20,222 nucleotides of DNA from an uncultured Victivallales bacterium (GCA_934661375.1 CAKUJH010000046.1:1-20222), one strand, 5' to 3'; numbered from the stretch's first letter, positions 1 through 9,128 are shown. Notes: generated by a model not told the origin, from the letters alone. Numbers and translations: made by a program.

Positions 1-774
1 GACAACGACCTCTGGATTTTCGATAAAGGAAAATGTTTCATGAACATGGTCGGCGGACGGACTCCGCTGAAGGAGAATTCCATCATCTGGATGCGCCCCG
101 GGCATATCTATGACGTCGAACAGGATTTCGACAATCCCATCGGACACGTTTACATTCATTTTGAACTGGTCCGTCCGGACGGGTCGGTGTATTGCCCGTC
201 CGTGGAGGAGATGCCGGAAACGTTTGCCTGTTTCAACCATGTTCACTGGCACGCCATGGGACGCAACATCGTCCGGGTGATGAATCTGGGCGGGGCTCCC
301 GGCAACGAGGCGGCAAAATGCCGTCAGCCGGAAATAGTCCATACCGTTTCCGCCATGCTGAAATCCCTGCTGATGGGAATTGATCTGTGCGACGCGTTTT
401 CGCAGAAAGAGGAAACTTCGGCGGCGTCCAATCTCACCGCCATTCAGGCGGCGGAATACCTCGCGGATTCCGTGCAGTCGTTTCCGTCCGTGCTGAGCGT
501 GGCGAAACATTTCGGGCTGAGCCGGAACCGGTTCACCCGGATCTTCACGGACTTCTGGCACATGCCGCCGCAGGATTACCTGATCGAACAGCGCATACTG
601 CAGGCAAAACGGATGCTGACGGATACGGATCTGACTCTGGGGGAAATTGCGGCGAATATCGGGTATTCCGATCATTACTTTTTTTCGCGTCAGTTCAAGG
701 AACGGTGCGGTATTGCGCCCGGCGCATACCGGAAACAGGCAAAACAAAAGCCGGCGGACGGTCTGCCCGGCTGA
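1..774 (+). CDS. AraC-family transcriptional regulator, 5' truncated by window edge
   Basis: The reading frame is open from base 1 (DNDLWIFDKGKCF precedes the first ATG at 40), so the true start lies outside the window. The C-terminal ~100 residues form an AraC/XylS double HTH: a first helix pair around LSVAKHFGLSRNRFTRIF, then the conserved LGEIAANIGYSDHYFFSRQFK followed by GIAPGAYRK. The N-terminal part (RPGHIYDVEQDF, YIHFEL) has the look of a cupin-like sugar-sensing domain. It is known for the family that such proteins usually activate adjacent catabolic genes. Here the gene lies 28 bases upstream of a secreted protein, pseudopilin and heparinase-like lyase on the same strand, so control of those genes is a reasonable inference. 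The inducer is unknown. Confidence 0.93.
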   Translation, partial: DNDLWIFDKGKCFMNMVGGRTPLKENSIIWMRPGHIYDVEQDFDNPIGHVYIHFELVRPDGSVYCPSVEEMPETFACFNHVHWHAMGRNIVRVMNLGGAPGNEAAKCRQPEIVHTVSAMLKSLLMGIDLCDAFSQKEETSAASNLTAIQAAEYLADSVQSFPSVLSVAKHFGLSRNRFTRIFTDFWHMPPQDYLIEQRILQAKRMLTDTDLTLGEIAANIGYSDHYFFSRQFKERCGIAPGAYRKQAKQKPADGLPG

Positions 775-802
775 ATCATAACACAAGAAGGAGTACGGAA
801 AA

Positions 803-1333
803 ATGAAAATGATTTTGAGCGCAATCATGGCGGCAGGAATGCTTTGCGGCATCGCCGGGGAAACTTTGTTCAGCACGGATTTTTCAAACCCGCAGGAAAG
901 CCGCCTGTGGCAGAAAAACAACTGGGCGGGGTATCAGCCGTCCCCGAAATTCGGCGTGGATGAAAAAACCAAATCCTTTCATGCCGGACCCATTACCGCC
1001 AAACACGGCTTCTGCATGAGCAATCACAACAGGCGCTTCAACGCCAAAAAGGGCGATACGGTTGTGATCAAGTATAAAGTCAAGGGATACGGCGAACTTT
1101 TCTTCCAGCTGGAAATTTTCGACAAGGAAACATTCCTCGGCTGTCTGGACAGCGACAGTCAGAGAGCCAAAATCCCGCTGGATGTGAAATGGACCAAAGG
1201 TGAGGTCCGGGTGGTGGTCGGCGACCGTGCCGGCAAAGTTCCGACCAACCGTGTCATGCTGGATTTCGGTGCAACGAAAGGTTCCGAATTTTATCTCCGG
1301 AATCTCACGGTTGAAATCCTGAGAGCAGAGTAA
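803..1333 (+). CDS. Small secreted protein, possible carbohydrate-binding beta-sandwich
   Basis: This encodes 176 residues. The start is supported by an SD site (GAAGGAG, 786-792) about ten bases before ATG 803. The first ~19 residues (MKMILSAIMAAGMLCGIAG) are a signal peptide, probably cut near GIAG/ET. The mature part opens with LFSTDFSNPQESRLWQ and ends with FYLRNLTVEIL. This pattern is seen in jelly-roll or CBM-like domains that describe a difference from a ligand-free wall, with alternating beta strands such as DTVVIKYKVKGYGELFFQLEIF. There are no catalytic motifs. I do not recognise a named family. Its position between an AraC regulator and a pseudopilin/lyase pair suggests an extracellular or envelope role in polysaccharide handling, which is inference. 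Confidence 0.8.
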   Translation: MKMILSAIMAAGMLCGIAGETLFSTDFSNPQESRLWQKNNWAGYQPSPKFGVDEKTKSFHAGPITAKHGFCMSNHNRRFNAKKGDTVVIKYKVKGYGELFFQLEIFDKETFLGCLDSDSQRAKIPLDVKWTKGEVRVVVGDRAGKVPTNRVMLDFGATKGSEFYLRNLTVEILRAE

Positions 1334-1344
1334 CAGCTGAATAT

Positions 1345-1376
1345 CTGCGGGATGCAGAAACGCCGGCATCCCGCAG
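1345..1376 (+). terminator. Intergenic hairpin, possible attenuating terminator
   Basis: A perfect 11-bp stem (CTGCGGGATGC 1345-1355 with GCATCCCGCAG 1366-1376) and a 10-base loop start 12 bases after the stop of the small secreted protein. Only TTTC follows, so the U tract is weak. It may act as a partial terminator or as an mRNA 3'-end stabiliser that separates expression of the secreted protein from the pseudopilin and lyase downstream. Confidence 0.55.
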
Positions 1377-1412
1377 TTTCAGGACAATACAATTCCGGAA
1401 GGAAACGATATT

Positions 1413-2210
1413 ATGACCAAACCAAGAATACCTCATCCGCCTCAGCTCCATATACGTAAACCGCTGTGTTTTACATTGATAGAACTCCTCGTCGTGATTG
1501 CCATTATTGCCATTCTCGCGGGTATGCTGCTGCCGGCTCTGAACAGCGCACGCGGAAAAGCCCGCGAAATCAGCTGTGTCAGCAACATGAAACAGCTGGG
1601 CGTGTCACTTATCCTTTACACCGATACCTGGAATCAGTATTTCCCGCCGGTATGCGACAACATCTCAGCACAAGGAACTGATACGGAAATGTGGTATTCC
1701 AGAACGAAACTGAATATTCCGGAAAAAATTATGTTCGGCTGCGGGGAGGCCGCAGTCCGCAGCCGGGATAAAATTCCGCAAGGCCACACAGTATACGGCT
1801 ATGTTTCCTATGGCATGGCAATCTATCCGTGGGGTGCAAACGTCAATGCGACGGGACGGCTCAGCTCTCTGAAGAAAAGCAAACTGTCGGATAAAGTCAT
1901 TTTCGGCGATTCCAGCAACAATCTGGACAAGAACAACTGGGCAGAAATGCAGAACACAAACTTCCGCGGATTCCGTCTGGATTTCAACTGGTTCTGGCCG
2001 CGTTTCCGTCACGGCAATAAGAACGAGGCTCAGATCTATCCGAAGAATAAGCATATTCTGATGTCCGGCAATGCCAGCCGCGCTTCCTTCTGTTTTCTGG
2101 ACGGACATGCCGGACTGATGTCGCCGCGCGAGGCGTCCGCTCCGGCGGATTCGTATAACTGGGATGGCAATTACTGGAAACATTTCCCCGCGAAAGAGGC
2201 GGCACAATAA
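1413..2210 (+). CDS. Type II-like pseudopilin with prepilin N-terminal signal and C-terminal DG motif
   Basis: This encodes 265 residues, with an SD-like GGAAGGAAA at 1397-1405 before ATG 1413. A short basic leader is followed by FTLIELLVVIAIIAIL (residues 20-35), the class III prepilin signal and transmembrane helix with the Glu at +5. A polar alpha-helical stalk follows (RGKAREISCVSNMKQLG) and then a globular region. FCFLDGHAG near the C terminus is the DG part of the H-X9-DG element of the Planctomycetes/Lentisphaerae DUF1559-type family. The residue before the cleavage point is Cys19 rather than the usual Gly. The stretch between the conserved His (RFRHGNKNE) and the DG is much longer than nine residues. 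Such proteins are exported and anchored, and may organise a surface apparatus. The lyase follows after 14 bases, which suggests joint transcription. Confidence 0.92.
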   Translation: MTKPRIPHPPQLHIRKPLCFTLIELLVVIAIIAILAGMLLPALNSARGKAREISCVSNMKQLGVSLILYTDTWNQYFPPVCDNISAQGTDTEMWYSRTKLNIPEKIMFGCGEAAVRSRDKIPQGHTVYGYVSYGMAIYPWGANVNATGRLSSLKKSKLSDKVIFGDSSNNLDKNNWAEMQNTNFRGFRLDFNWFWPRFRHGNKNEAQIYPKNKHILMSGNASRASFCFLDGHAGLMSPREASAPADSYNWDGNYWKHFPAKEAAQ

Positions 2211-2224
2211 ATCAGGAGAAACAG

Positions 2225-4555
2225 ATGAATCGGAAAATATGGTGTTCTTTGCTGGCGGCGGGAATCGGGCTTTCCGCCTGGGGGGCAGTCCGGGTTACGC
2301 CCGTGAATCCGGCGGAAGCGGTGTTCGCTCCGTTCTGGGACATGGATCTGCGCGAAATTCAACAGTGGAAAGTGAATGCCGGCTCTGTCCGGAACGAGTG
2401 GTGCAATGTTTCTTACCGCTGGGACCGCAAAAAGATTCAGCCGGGCAATCCGGCGTTTGAGATGACCCGGAGCGAGGTTTTCTCCTGCGAAGGGTATGAT
2501 ACGCTGCTGTTCTCCGGCCGCACGCCGCAGCAGTCGAAAATCAGGGTCGAGCTGGAGACGGATCTGGGAAAACGCACCGGCGAATGGATCGCCGTCCGTC
2601 CCGTTCGTGATGAATATGCCATGAAGCTGGACGGAGCAAAAACCATCCGGCGGATCACATTTCAGGTATTTGATACCGGAAAAAACCAGGAGACGGAAGG
2701 GTCTCTGCTCTGGATGGGACTCCAGAACGGCAAAGGACTGAAAGAACTGCTGGAACAGCGGAAACGTTTCGCCGCCCAGCCGCTGGACGTGTTTTTCCGT
2801 CCGGGGAGACCGGACGTCAAGTTCAGCGGCCGGGTCAATCTGCTGGCTCCGGCAGAACAGCTGGAAGCAGTGCAGATCGCTTATCAGCAGCGCAAACTCA
2901 AACTGGAAAAAGATTTCATTTTCGAAAACAATCTGGATGAGTATGAACCGGAAAAACTGCTGGCGGACACCCTTCCGTTTGCGAATCCACATCTGTTCGG
3001 CCGGATTCGCGATGACGGACGCAATTTCCGTGATATACGCGGGTTGTTCAGCAAAGCCCTGATCACGAAAAACCGGCAGATGCTGGAAAAAGCCTTGCGC
3101 GCGGCTCTGGTCATTGCCCTGACTCCGAACTGGGACTGCTCTTTTCTGTCCGATTTCCCGGACAGCGGCTGGGATCAGCGGGTGTTCAGCCAGGCGTATG
3201 CGGCGGAAATAGTCGCGCTGGCTCTGGACTGCGGCGACGAACTGCTTTCGCAGGCGGGCAAGAACCTGCTGCTGAAACGGCTGGCGCAGGACGGGCTCGG
3301 CTCCATCAATTACAATGTCTGGCGGTATACGTACCTTTTCGGCAACAATCAGCTTTCAGTATTCACCAGAGGACGGATCGCGGCGTATCTGACGCTGGAA
3401 AAAGCCTATGCCTGGAACGGTCCGCGCGTGAAGCCGTATACGGAAATGGCAATGTCCGAACTGTTCGCATCCGTGGAGAAACTGGTGTATCCGGACGGCA
3501 GTTTCATGGAAGGTCCGGGATACTTCTTCTACACGGTCAGCTCCATTCAGCCGGTGCTGGAAATGTATGCCGGAGCACGGGGGAAACCTTTGCGGTCGAT
3601 CGTGCCGGAATGCATGAAAAATCTTGGCAGATTCGGAGATGCGTTCATCTCGACGGACCGCCGGGGCGGTGTGATTCCCGTTTCGAGCAGCCAGAGTGAA
3701 GGACGCCATGCCGCGATTCCGACTTACCAGTTCCTGGCTCTGCTTTCTCCTGACAGCCAATGGGTTACGCTGTATCATGACCGTATGCGGAAATGGAGCG
3801 GCAATGAATTCTGGATTCCGGATGTCGCGGCGATGGCGCATCATGCACAGGTCGCGCCCGGTCCGGTCAAAGTGAAACCGCTGACGGTATTGCCGCAGAT
3901 GGGCGTGGCGGCATCCACCCGGTTTATCGGGGATGTCCCGGTGAAACTGCTGCTGGTCGGCACGAAGGCAAACTGCCGCAGCCACCGCCACAATGACCGC
4001 GGCAGTTTTGTCCTGGAATTTGCCGGAGACACCTTCGCCGCCGATCCGGGCGGACAGAGTTATGCCGACGCGGCAGGGCACATGGTCAAGCGGTCGGACT
4101 ATCACAACATGCTGGTTCCCGGAATCATGCCGGATAATGAAGAGCTGATGGTCGCCAGTGCGGATGTCTGCCCGAAAGCGGAAGGCAATGAAAAAAGTTT
4201 TCATGCGGAAATAAATCCCGCGCCGTCTTCCCGTCCGTATTTCACGGAATGGAAACGGATAATCGACTCGCCCGCGCCGGATCGCTTCATCTTCCGGGAT
4301 GAGTACAAGCTGACGCCGGAGCATTCGTCCGCCAGATTTCTGTGGATCACGGAATTGCCGTGGAAACAGCTGGAATCCGGCGTAATCCGGATTGACGGAC
4401 AGAATGCGTATGCGCTGATCCGTTATCCGAAGGATATGAAATTCCAGGCGGATGTCCTGACCATTCGCCGCACGGAAAAATTCAACCGCCTGAGTTTTGA
4501 GAAGAACGCCGCTTCCGGAGTGATTGAAATGGAAATCCGGCTGTTCCGAAAATAA
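2225..4555 (+). CDS. Secreted heparinase II/III-family polysaccharide lyase-like protein
   Basis: This encodes 776 residues. An AGGAG SD site at 2214-2218 supports ATG 2225. A signal peptide (about residues 1-20, MNRKIWCSLLAAGIGLSAWG) sends it out of the cytoplasm. The middle region (about 230-540) is helix-rich, consistent with the alpha/alpha toroid of these lyases. It contains SINYNVWRYTYLFGNNQ around 358-374, where Asn, Tyr and Arg cluster. The C-terminal beta-sandwich begins around residue 575 with CRSHRHNDRGSFVLEFAGD and continues to FAADPGGQSY, the characteristic heparinase II/III C-domain motif. The family cleaves uronic-acid-containing polysaccharides such as heparan sulfate, alginate or similar by beta-elimination. 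The actual substrate cannot be read from the sequence. It is the last gene of the left cassette. Confidence 0.88.
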   Translation: MNRKIWCSLLAAGIGLSAWGAVRVTPVNPAEAVFAPFWDMDLREIQQWKVNAGSVRNEWCNVSYRWDRKKIQPGNPAFEMTRSEVFSCEGYDTLLFSGRTPQQSKIRVELETDLGKRTGEWIAVRPVRDEYAMKLDGAKTIRRITFQVFDTGKNQETEGSLLWMGLQNGKGLKELLEQRKRFAAQPLDVFFRPGRPDVKFSGRVNLLAPAEQLEAVQIAYQQRKLKLEKDFIFENNLDEYEPEKLLADTLPFANPHLFGRIRDDGRNFRDIRGLFSKALITKNRQMLEKALRAALVIALTPNWDCSFLSDFPDSGWDQRVFSQAYAAEIVALALDCGDELLSQAGKNLLLKRLAQDGLGSINYNVWRYTYLFGNNQLSVFTRGRIAAYLTLEKAYAWNGPRVKPYTEMAMSELFASVEKLVYPDGSFMEGPGYFFYTVSSIQPVLEMYAGARGKPLRSIVPECMKNLGRFGDAFISTDRRGGVIPVSSSQSEGRHAAIPTYQFLALLSPDSQWVTLYHDRMRKWSGNEFWIPDVAAMAHHAQVAPGPVKVKPLTVLPQMGVAASTRFIGDVPVKLLLVGTKANCRSHRHNDRGSFVLEFAGDTFAADPGGQSYADAAGHMVKRSDYHNMLVPGIMPDNEELMVASADVCPKAEGNEKSFHAEINPAPSSRPYFTEWKRIIDSPAPDRFIFRDEYKLTPEHSSARFLWITELPWKQLESGVIRIDGQNAYALIRYPKDMKFQADVLTIRRTEKFNRLSFEKNAASGVIEMEIRLFRK

Positions 4556-4562
4556 AATACAT

Positions 4563-4580
4563 CCCGCCGGGGGAGGCGGG
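4563..4580 (+). terminator. GC-rich hairpin between convergent genes
   Basis: CCCGCC (4563-4568) pairs with GGCGGG (4575-4580) around a six-base loop, eight bases after the lyase stop. It lies between the convergent lyase and DUF4340 genes. There is no U tract (GACGAG follows), so it may be a factor-dependent end or an mRNA-protecting hairpin rather than a classic intrinsic terminator. Confidence 0.45.
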
Positions 4581-4626
4581 GACGAGTTTGGGGAATTTCA
4601 GAATGACACAGTCTTCTGAAGTTCCC

Positions 4627-5721
4627 TTATTTTTTGCCGGTCTGCTTTTCCGGAATCACATCCAGCAGAGTGGAAAGTTCCTTTCCGGTAATGAACTGCT
4701 GTCCGGCATAATACCCGCTTTCGAATTCAAAGCGTTTCGCCAGGCTCTGACAGCGGGTTTTGAACTGTTCATCCGTTTCGCCGGGCAGACGCAGCACTTT
4801 TTTCTCCTCAAACTGCAATTGAAGCGCCGCCACGTCATAACGTTCCGTCCCTTCAAAGAGTTCCAGCTGATACGTGAAGCCGTCCGCACAATGAATGGTC
4901 AGCCGCTGTTTCAGCTCAATCCGCTGATCTTTTTCCGGGGTGAAATAATCCGAAGTGAATGCTTTGGACAGCTGTTCCGCCAATCCGGAAAGCAGCCGGT
5001 TGTCCGTATTCTTTCCGATCGGGTAAGACATCGTGAACGGGTGAGCTGTGCTGCGGCGATAGACCGCCCATACCGGTTTACCTTGACCGTTCTCAAAGCG
5101 CTGCATGGTCATCCGCAAAGCTCTGCGCAGATCATGCAGCCGCAGCGGCTCCACCCATGCCGCCGGAATCGGATGACAGTTTTCCAGCACCACCGGCAGC
5201 AGATAGACTTTCTCATTGATTTTTACATAACGCCCTTCGGCGTCGGGGGAGGGTGGCAGTCCCGGCTCCGGACGGACAAAATGACCTTTGCCCAGCAGAA
5301 TGCTGAACAGTTCCCGTCCGGCGGCATCGGACAGCGTTACGCGGACGCCGGGAATCTGTTCCGGATCATTTTCCAGCAGATGCAGTTCCCGCAGGATGTC
5401 CGGCGACGCCGCGGCAAGTTCCTTGACCGGCGACAGGGTGTTCAGGGAATTGAGCAGCGCTGAAATGCGCGGGACAGACGCCGGGCGGTCGCCGCGTTCT
5501 TCAATGACCCAGCGTCCGTTTTTCAATACCAGTGTTGAATGGACGTCCCGCCAGCGGATGGTGATTTTTGCGGTTTTTTCCGGCTGAAAGGATGGCAGTC
5601 CGGCGTGTATGCCCCGTGCGGAATAGCGTCTCTGCATCGGTGCGCCGAAAAACCAGGCACCGACTGCACCGGCGGTCAGCAGCAGAAAAAACAGAATCAG
5701 AAAAATTTTTTTGCGTTTCAT
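4627..5721 (-). CDS. DUF4340-like membrane-anchored protein of Gld-type ABC operon
   Basis: This encodes 364 residues from ATG at 5721-5719. This start is preferred over an ATG 33 bases upstream because GGGAGG lies seven bases before it and it overlaps the upstream stop as ATGA. After a basic start (MKRKK) there is one transmembrane helix (about residues 6-25, IFLILFFLLLTAGAVGAWFF), and the rest is predicted to be outside the cytoplasm. The part with KITIRWRDVHSTLVLKNGRWVIEERGDRPAS, followed by LLNSLNTLSPVKEL, matches the beta-rich DUF4340 pattern known from proteins encoded beside GldG-like genes. Its molecular role is not known. It probably works with the fused permease/GldG protein as an extracytoplasmic partner. 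It is the last gene of the operon. Confidence 0.85.
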   Translation of the reverse strand: MKRKKIFLILFFLLLTAGAVGAWFFGAPMQRRYSARGIHAGLPSFQPEKTAKITIRWRDVHSTLVLKNGRWVIEERGDRPASVPRISALLNSLNTLSPVKELAAASPDILRELHLLENDPEQIPGVRVTLSDAAGRELFSILLGKGHFVRPEPGLPPSPDAEGRYVKINEKVYLLPVVLENCHPIPAAWVEPLRLHDLRRALRMTMQRFENGQGKPVWAVYRRSTAHPFTMSYPIGKNTDNRLLSGLAEQLSKAFTSDYFTPEKDQRIELKQRLTIHCADGFTYQLELFEGTERYDVAALQLQFEEKKVLRLPGETDEQFKTRCQSLAKRFEFESGYYAGQQFITGKELSTLLDVIPEKQTGKK

Positions 5722-8381
5722 GAACGTTTCCTCCCTTTGGAAAAGCGCAGACATGCCCAGATCAATCCAGCCAGAGCGACCAGCAGCGGCACTGCCGCCA
5801 GATTGACTGCGCGCAGCCAGGTGTCCAGCCGGTTCAGATCTGCGCGGAGCTGTTTCCGCACTTCCTTGAGTTCCCGTTTGACCTGCGCGGTTTTTGCGTT
5901 GTATTCGCGGAGTTCTTTTTTCTGTTCATCCGTAAGCCGGATTTCTCCCTGCGAAGTTCCGAGCGAGGCACGGATGCGGCTGGCGCGTCCTGCGGCACTG
6001 CGTAATTCCTGTTCCAGTTCCTGTATGCGGTCCTTGTAATTCATTTCAGCACGCGCGCGGATTTCATTGTACCGGGTCAGCGGACGGTTCATCGGGTTGC
6101 GGCTGCGGATACTGCTGAGAAAACGGTTGGAACGGGTCAGCTGCTCCATGATGCCTTGCAGCAGCGCCGTGTTGTCATTCAGCCGGACCAGCGTTGTCTG
6201 ACCATACGCGTCGGGCGTCTGCCGGACGCATAAATCGTTGAACAGCATGTCGCTGTCGCCGAAAAGAAACACTTCACCCTTGCCGCCGGAACGGTTCAGA
6301 TGCTTATGGCTGCTGTCCATGACCAGCGGTGCGCCTTTGGGGTATGCCGAGGGAAAATCACCGGACAGATGCACCGCCAGCGGCATGGCTTTCCCGCCGG
6401 GTCTGAAATTGCGGATCACCAGTTCCGGACGTTCCGCCACGTATGTGCTGACCAGCTGGGAGTTGGGCGACGTTTTCAGCAGAACTTCACTGCGGACACC
6501 TTCTGCCGGCGTGATGGTCAGCGGGGAGGCAAACCACATGGAGACCGCCGAGAATGCCGCCATGCCGGGAATTTCACGCACAATGGCGTCTCCGGAAAGT
6601 TCCAGCGCCGCAGGATTGGTTACCATGCGGTCCGGCAGTACCCGGCGGTGCGCATACAGCAGATCGGCGGCAATCATTTCCGTGTCATACGTGATCCCCC
6701 AGGCGGAAGTCAGCGGTGACAGCGTGGAGGTGATTTTTTCCGAGAAGGAATAGTCGCTGCGCATTTTCAGCACGGCGTAAAAACTGCGCGGATCCAGAAA
6801 AACCGCCATGCGTCCGCCGTTCATCAGATACTGATCCAGTGCATACAGCGCACGTTCCGCGATTCCTGCCGGATGAATGACCAGCAGAGCGGAAAGATCA
6901 GATGGAATTTCCGCCGTGTCCAGCGCGACAGGAACAAGGTCGTAATCCCTTGCCAGTTCCGTAATGACATACCAGGCGTGTTCAAAGACTTTGGGCTTGT
7001 CCGGATCCAGTGCGGAAAAACCGTCCGTTATCTGGTCGCCCATAACCTTGAATGCGCTCATGACGCCGACTTTCGGACGGTTCTGTGATACGGCGTTGAG
7101 AATGGTACGCACGATTTCATATTCCAGCAGATTCTCGCGTTGAAGCGACAGAAACGGCAGACTCAGGCATTTATCCGCGCAGGAGACCGACAGCCCCAGA
7201 TAAATCCGGTCGCCGGTGTGGATTTTCACCGGGGTGATGCCTTCCAGCGCGGCTGCCTGCTCATCCGCGGAATCCGGTTCGGGATCCAGCACGCGCAAGG
7301 TCAGTTTCCCCTGCGAGGCTTCGCAGAGACTCCGCAGCAGCCATTCCACCCGTTCTGCATAACGTTTGAAATTCTCCGGCATCTGGGGACTGGAAGCGGA
7401 TACATAAAAACGGATTTCCGCATTCTTTTTCAGTCCGGCGGCAAATTCCCCCGCTTCCTTTGACAGCGAATACGCACCGTCCTGACTCCAGTCCGCCTTG
7501 AACGGAAACGCCGCGGCAATCATGTTCACGCAGATCAAGGCATATACCGCCAGAAACAGACGCAGCACCAGCAGCCCCGCTTCCCGCCGGACGGTTCGTT
7601 CCGACCATGCGCCGGGGGCGAAGATACTGCCCGTTCCCGCCGCCGCAAAACGCAGCACGGTTTCCGCCAGATACAGAAAGAACAGAGTGCCGCCCAGACA
7701 ATATATCAGGTCGGATGTGTCGATGAATCCACGCTGAAATGCCTGATAATGAGGAAGAAATGACAGATATGCCAATACGTTCACCGCGGTATCCGGCAGA
7801 TATACGCTCAGCCAGTTCAGCACTTCCGGCGCGCCGATCACCATGAACATCGCACAAATCACGAGCGACAGCAGAAAACTGGCTGTCTGGCTTTTGGTCA
7901 GCGCCGAGCAGAAACAGGTCGCCGCCAGAAAAACCGCACCGAGCAGAAATGCTCCGGCATATCCGCAGAAAACCGTTCCCAGATCCGGCTGTCCCAGAAA
8001 CATTGCGCTCAGCGGCACTCCGGCGGTCAGCAGCAGCGCAATGGCAAGCAGGGAAAGTCCCGCCAGAAATTTTCCCCAGACCAGCTCCCGCAGTGAAGCC
8101 GGAAACGACAGCAGCAGTTCAAATGTCCCGGTCCGCCGTTCTTCCGACCAGAACGGCATTCCCAATGCCGGAATCAGAAAAACAAACAGCCACGGAAACC
8201 AGGCGAAAAACGGTGTCAGATCGGCTTGTCCGTAGGTGAATATTCCGCTGACAATAAAGGTGAGAAATCCGGACAGAATCAGGAAAATGATGAGGAAAAC
8301 CCACGGCGCCGGCGAAGATGCCGAAGCCAGAAATTCCCGTTTCCACACGGAACGGATTGCATATAGACTGCGGCAGCTCAT
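5718..8381 (-). CDS. ABC-2 permease fused to GldG-like domain
   Basis: This encodes 887 residues from ATG 8381-8379. An ATG nine bases earlier (8390) is only one base from GGAGG and therefore unlikely. The chosen start overlaps the ATPase stop as ATGA. The N-terminal ~250 residues contain about six hydrophobic helices of an ABC-2/GldF-like permease, including a motif-rich SEERRTGTFELLLSFPAS loop. A linker helix (LVLRLFLAVYALICVNMIAAAF) leads into a GldG-like region starting DWSQDGAYSLSKEAGEFAAGL and containing FYVSASSPQMPENF, PEPDS and VGVMSAFKVMGDQ. Near the C terminus lies a predicted coiled coil (about 770-845, KDRIQELEQELRSAAGRAS), then a last transmembrane helix (AVPLLVALAGLIWACLRF). In Bacteroidota GldF and GldG are separate proteins; here they are one chain. 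The transported substrate is unknown. Confidence 0.9.
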   Translation of the reverse strand: MSCRSLYAIRSVWKREFLASASSPAPWVFLIIFLILSGFLTFIVSGIFTYGQADLTPFFAWFPWLFVFLIPALGMPFWSEERRTGTFELLLSFPASLRELVWGKFLAGLSLLAIALLLTAGVPLSAMFLGQPDLGTVFCGYAGAFLLGAVFLAATCFCSALTKSQTASFLLSLVICAMFMVIGAPEVLNWLSVYLPDTAVNVLAYLSFLPHYQAFQRGFIDTSDLIYCLGGTLFFLYLAETVLRFAAAGTGSIFAPGAWSERTVRREAGLLVLRLFLAVYALICVNMIAAAFPFKADWSQDGAYSLSKEAGEFAAGLKKNAEIRFYVSASSPQMPENFKRYAERVEWLLRSLCEASQGKLTLRVLDPEPDSADEQAAALEGITPVKIHTGDRIYLGLSVSCADKCLSLPFLSLQRENLLEYEIVRTILNAVSQNRPKVGVMSAFKVMGDQITDGFSALDPDKPKVFEHAWYVITELARDYDLVPVALDTAEIPSDLSALLVIHPAGIAERALYALDQYLMNGGRMAVFLDPRSFYAVLKMRSDYSFSEKITSTLSPLTSAWGITYDTEMIAADLLYAHRRVLPDRMVTNPAALELSGDAIVREIPGMAAFSAVSMWFASPLTITPAEGVRSEVLLKTSPNSQLVSTYVAERPELVIRNFRPGGKAMPLAVHLSGDFPSAYPKGAPLVMDSSHKHLNRSGGKGEVFLFGDSDMLFNDLCVRQTPDAYGQTTLVRLNDNTALLQGIMEQLTRSNRFLSSIRSRNPMNRPLTRYNEIRARAEMNYKDRIQELEQELRSAAGRASRIRASLGTSQGEIRLTDEQKKELREYNAKTAQVKRELKEVRKQLRADLNRLDTWLRAVNLAAVPLLVALAGLIWACLRFSKGRKRS

Positions 8382-9106
8382 GACGGACATTCCTCCCTGG
8401 CGGTCAGCTGTTCAAACGAGGCTTCCAGAGAACGCCCGGAAACCGCACGGAAGGCGTCCACAGAACCGGCAAAGACCTGATGTCCGCGGCAGATGGTCAG
8501 AACACTGTCGCAGACCGCATCCACTTCTTCCAGAATATGCGTGGAAACTATGATGGCGCAATGTTCCCGCATGGTCCGGATCAGCGTCCGGATATCGCGC
8601 TTCTGATTCGGATCCAAACCGTCGGTGGGTTCATCCATGACCAGTACGGACGGCGAATGGATGATGGACTGCGCCAGACAGACCCGGCGGCGGTATCCTT
8701 TGGAGAGCGACTCGATTTCCGCGTCCGCCACGGCATGAAGAGAACATTCCTCCATGACTTTATCCATGGCGCGTTTCAGTTCTTTGCCGCGCAGACCGCG
8801 CATGGCACCGCACCAGGAGAGGAACGCTTTCACTTTCATATTTCCGTACAGCGGCGCATTTTCCGGAAGATAGCCGAGCCGTTCGCGCGCTTTTTCCGGT
8901 TCCGACACCGGGTCGGCATGATTGATGAGAACACGCCCGGAAGAAGGTTTGAGAATGCCGCACAACATGCGCATGGTGGTGGTTTTTCCCGCGCCGTTCG
9001 GTCCAATGAACCCCAGAACATGCCCGGTGTCCAGCGTGAAACTCAAATCCGATACGACTTCATGTCCGCCGTATCTTTTGACCAGATGTTCCGCAATGAT
9101 ACCCAT
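8378..9106 (-). CDS. ABC transporter ATP-binding protein, ABC-2/GldA-like
   Basis: This encodes 242 residues and has all core motifs: Walker A GPNGAGKT (35-42), signature LSKGYRRR (134-141, a common variant of LSGGQ), Walker B VLVMDEP (154-160), and H-loop His190 in STHILEE. The Q-loop position reads YLPENAPLY, as is usual in drug/GldA-type exporters. The protein is cytoplasmic and powers the two permeases encoded on either side. It lies 22 bases after the first permease gene and its stop overlaps the next start by four bases, so translation is probably coupled. The SD site at the start is weak. The cargo cannot be told. Confidence 0.95.
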   Translation of the reverse strand: MGIIAEHLVKRYGGHEVVSDLSFTLDTGHVLGFIGPNGAGKTTTMRMLCGILKPSSGRVLINHADPVSEPEKARERLGYLPENAPLYGNMKVKAFLSWCGAMRGLRGKELKRAMDKVMEECSLHAVADAEIESLSKGYRRRVCLAQSIIHSPSVLVMDEPTDGLDPNQKRDIRTLIRTMREHCAIIVSTHILEEVDAVCDSVLTICRGHQVFAGSVDAFRAVSGRSLEASFEQLTAREECPS

Positions 9107-9128
9107 GATAACACATCCGGAAGCAGGT

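Noticed and set aside
3356..4324. 322-codon open frame on - strand inside the lyase gene
   Set aside because: It is antisense to the heparinase-like gene, with no SD site and Arg/His-rich composition typical of shadow frames.
4588..5463. 291-codon open frame on + strand opposite the DUF4340-like gene
   Set aside because: The minus-strand frame has a membrane helix, an SD site and operon context; the plus-strand frame has none of these.
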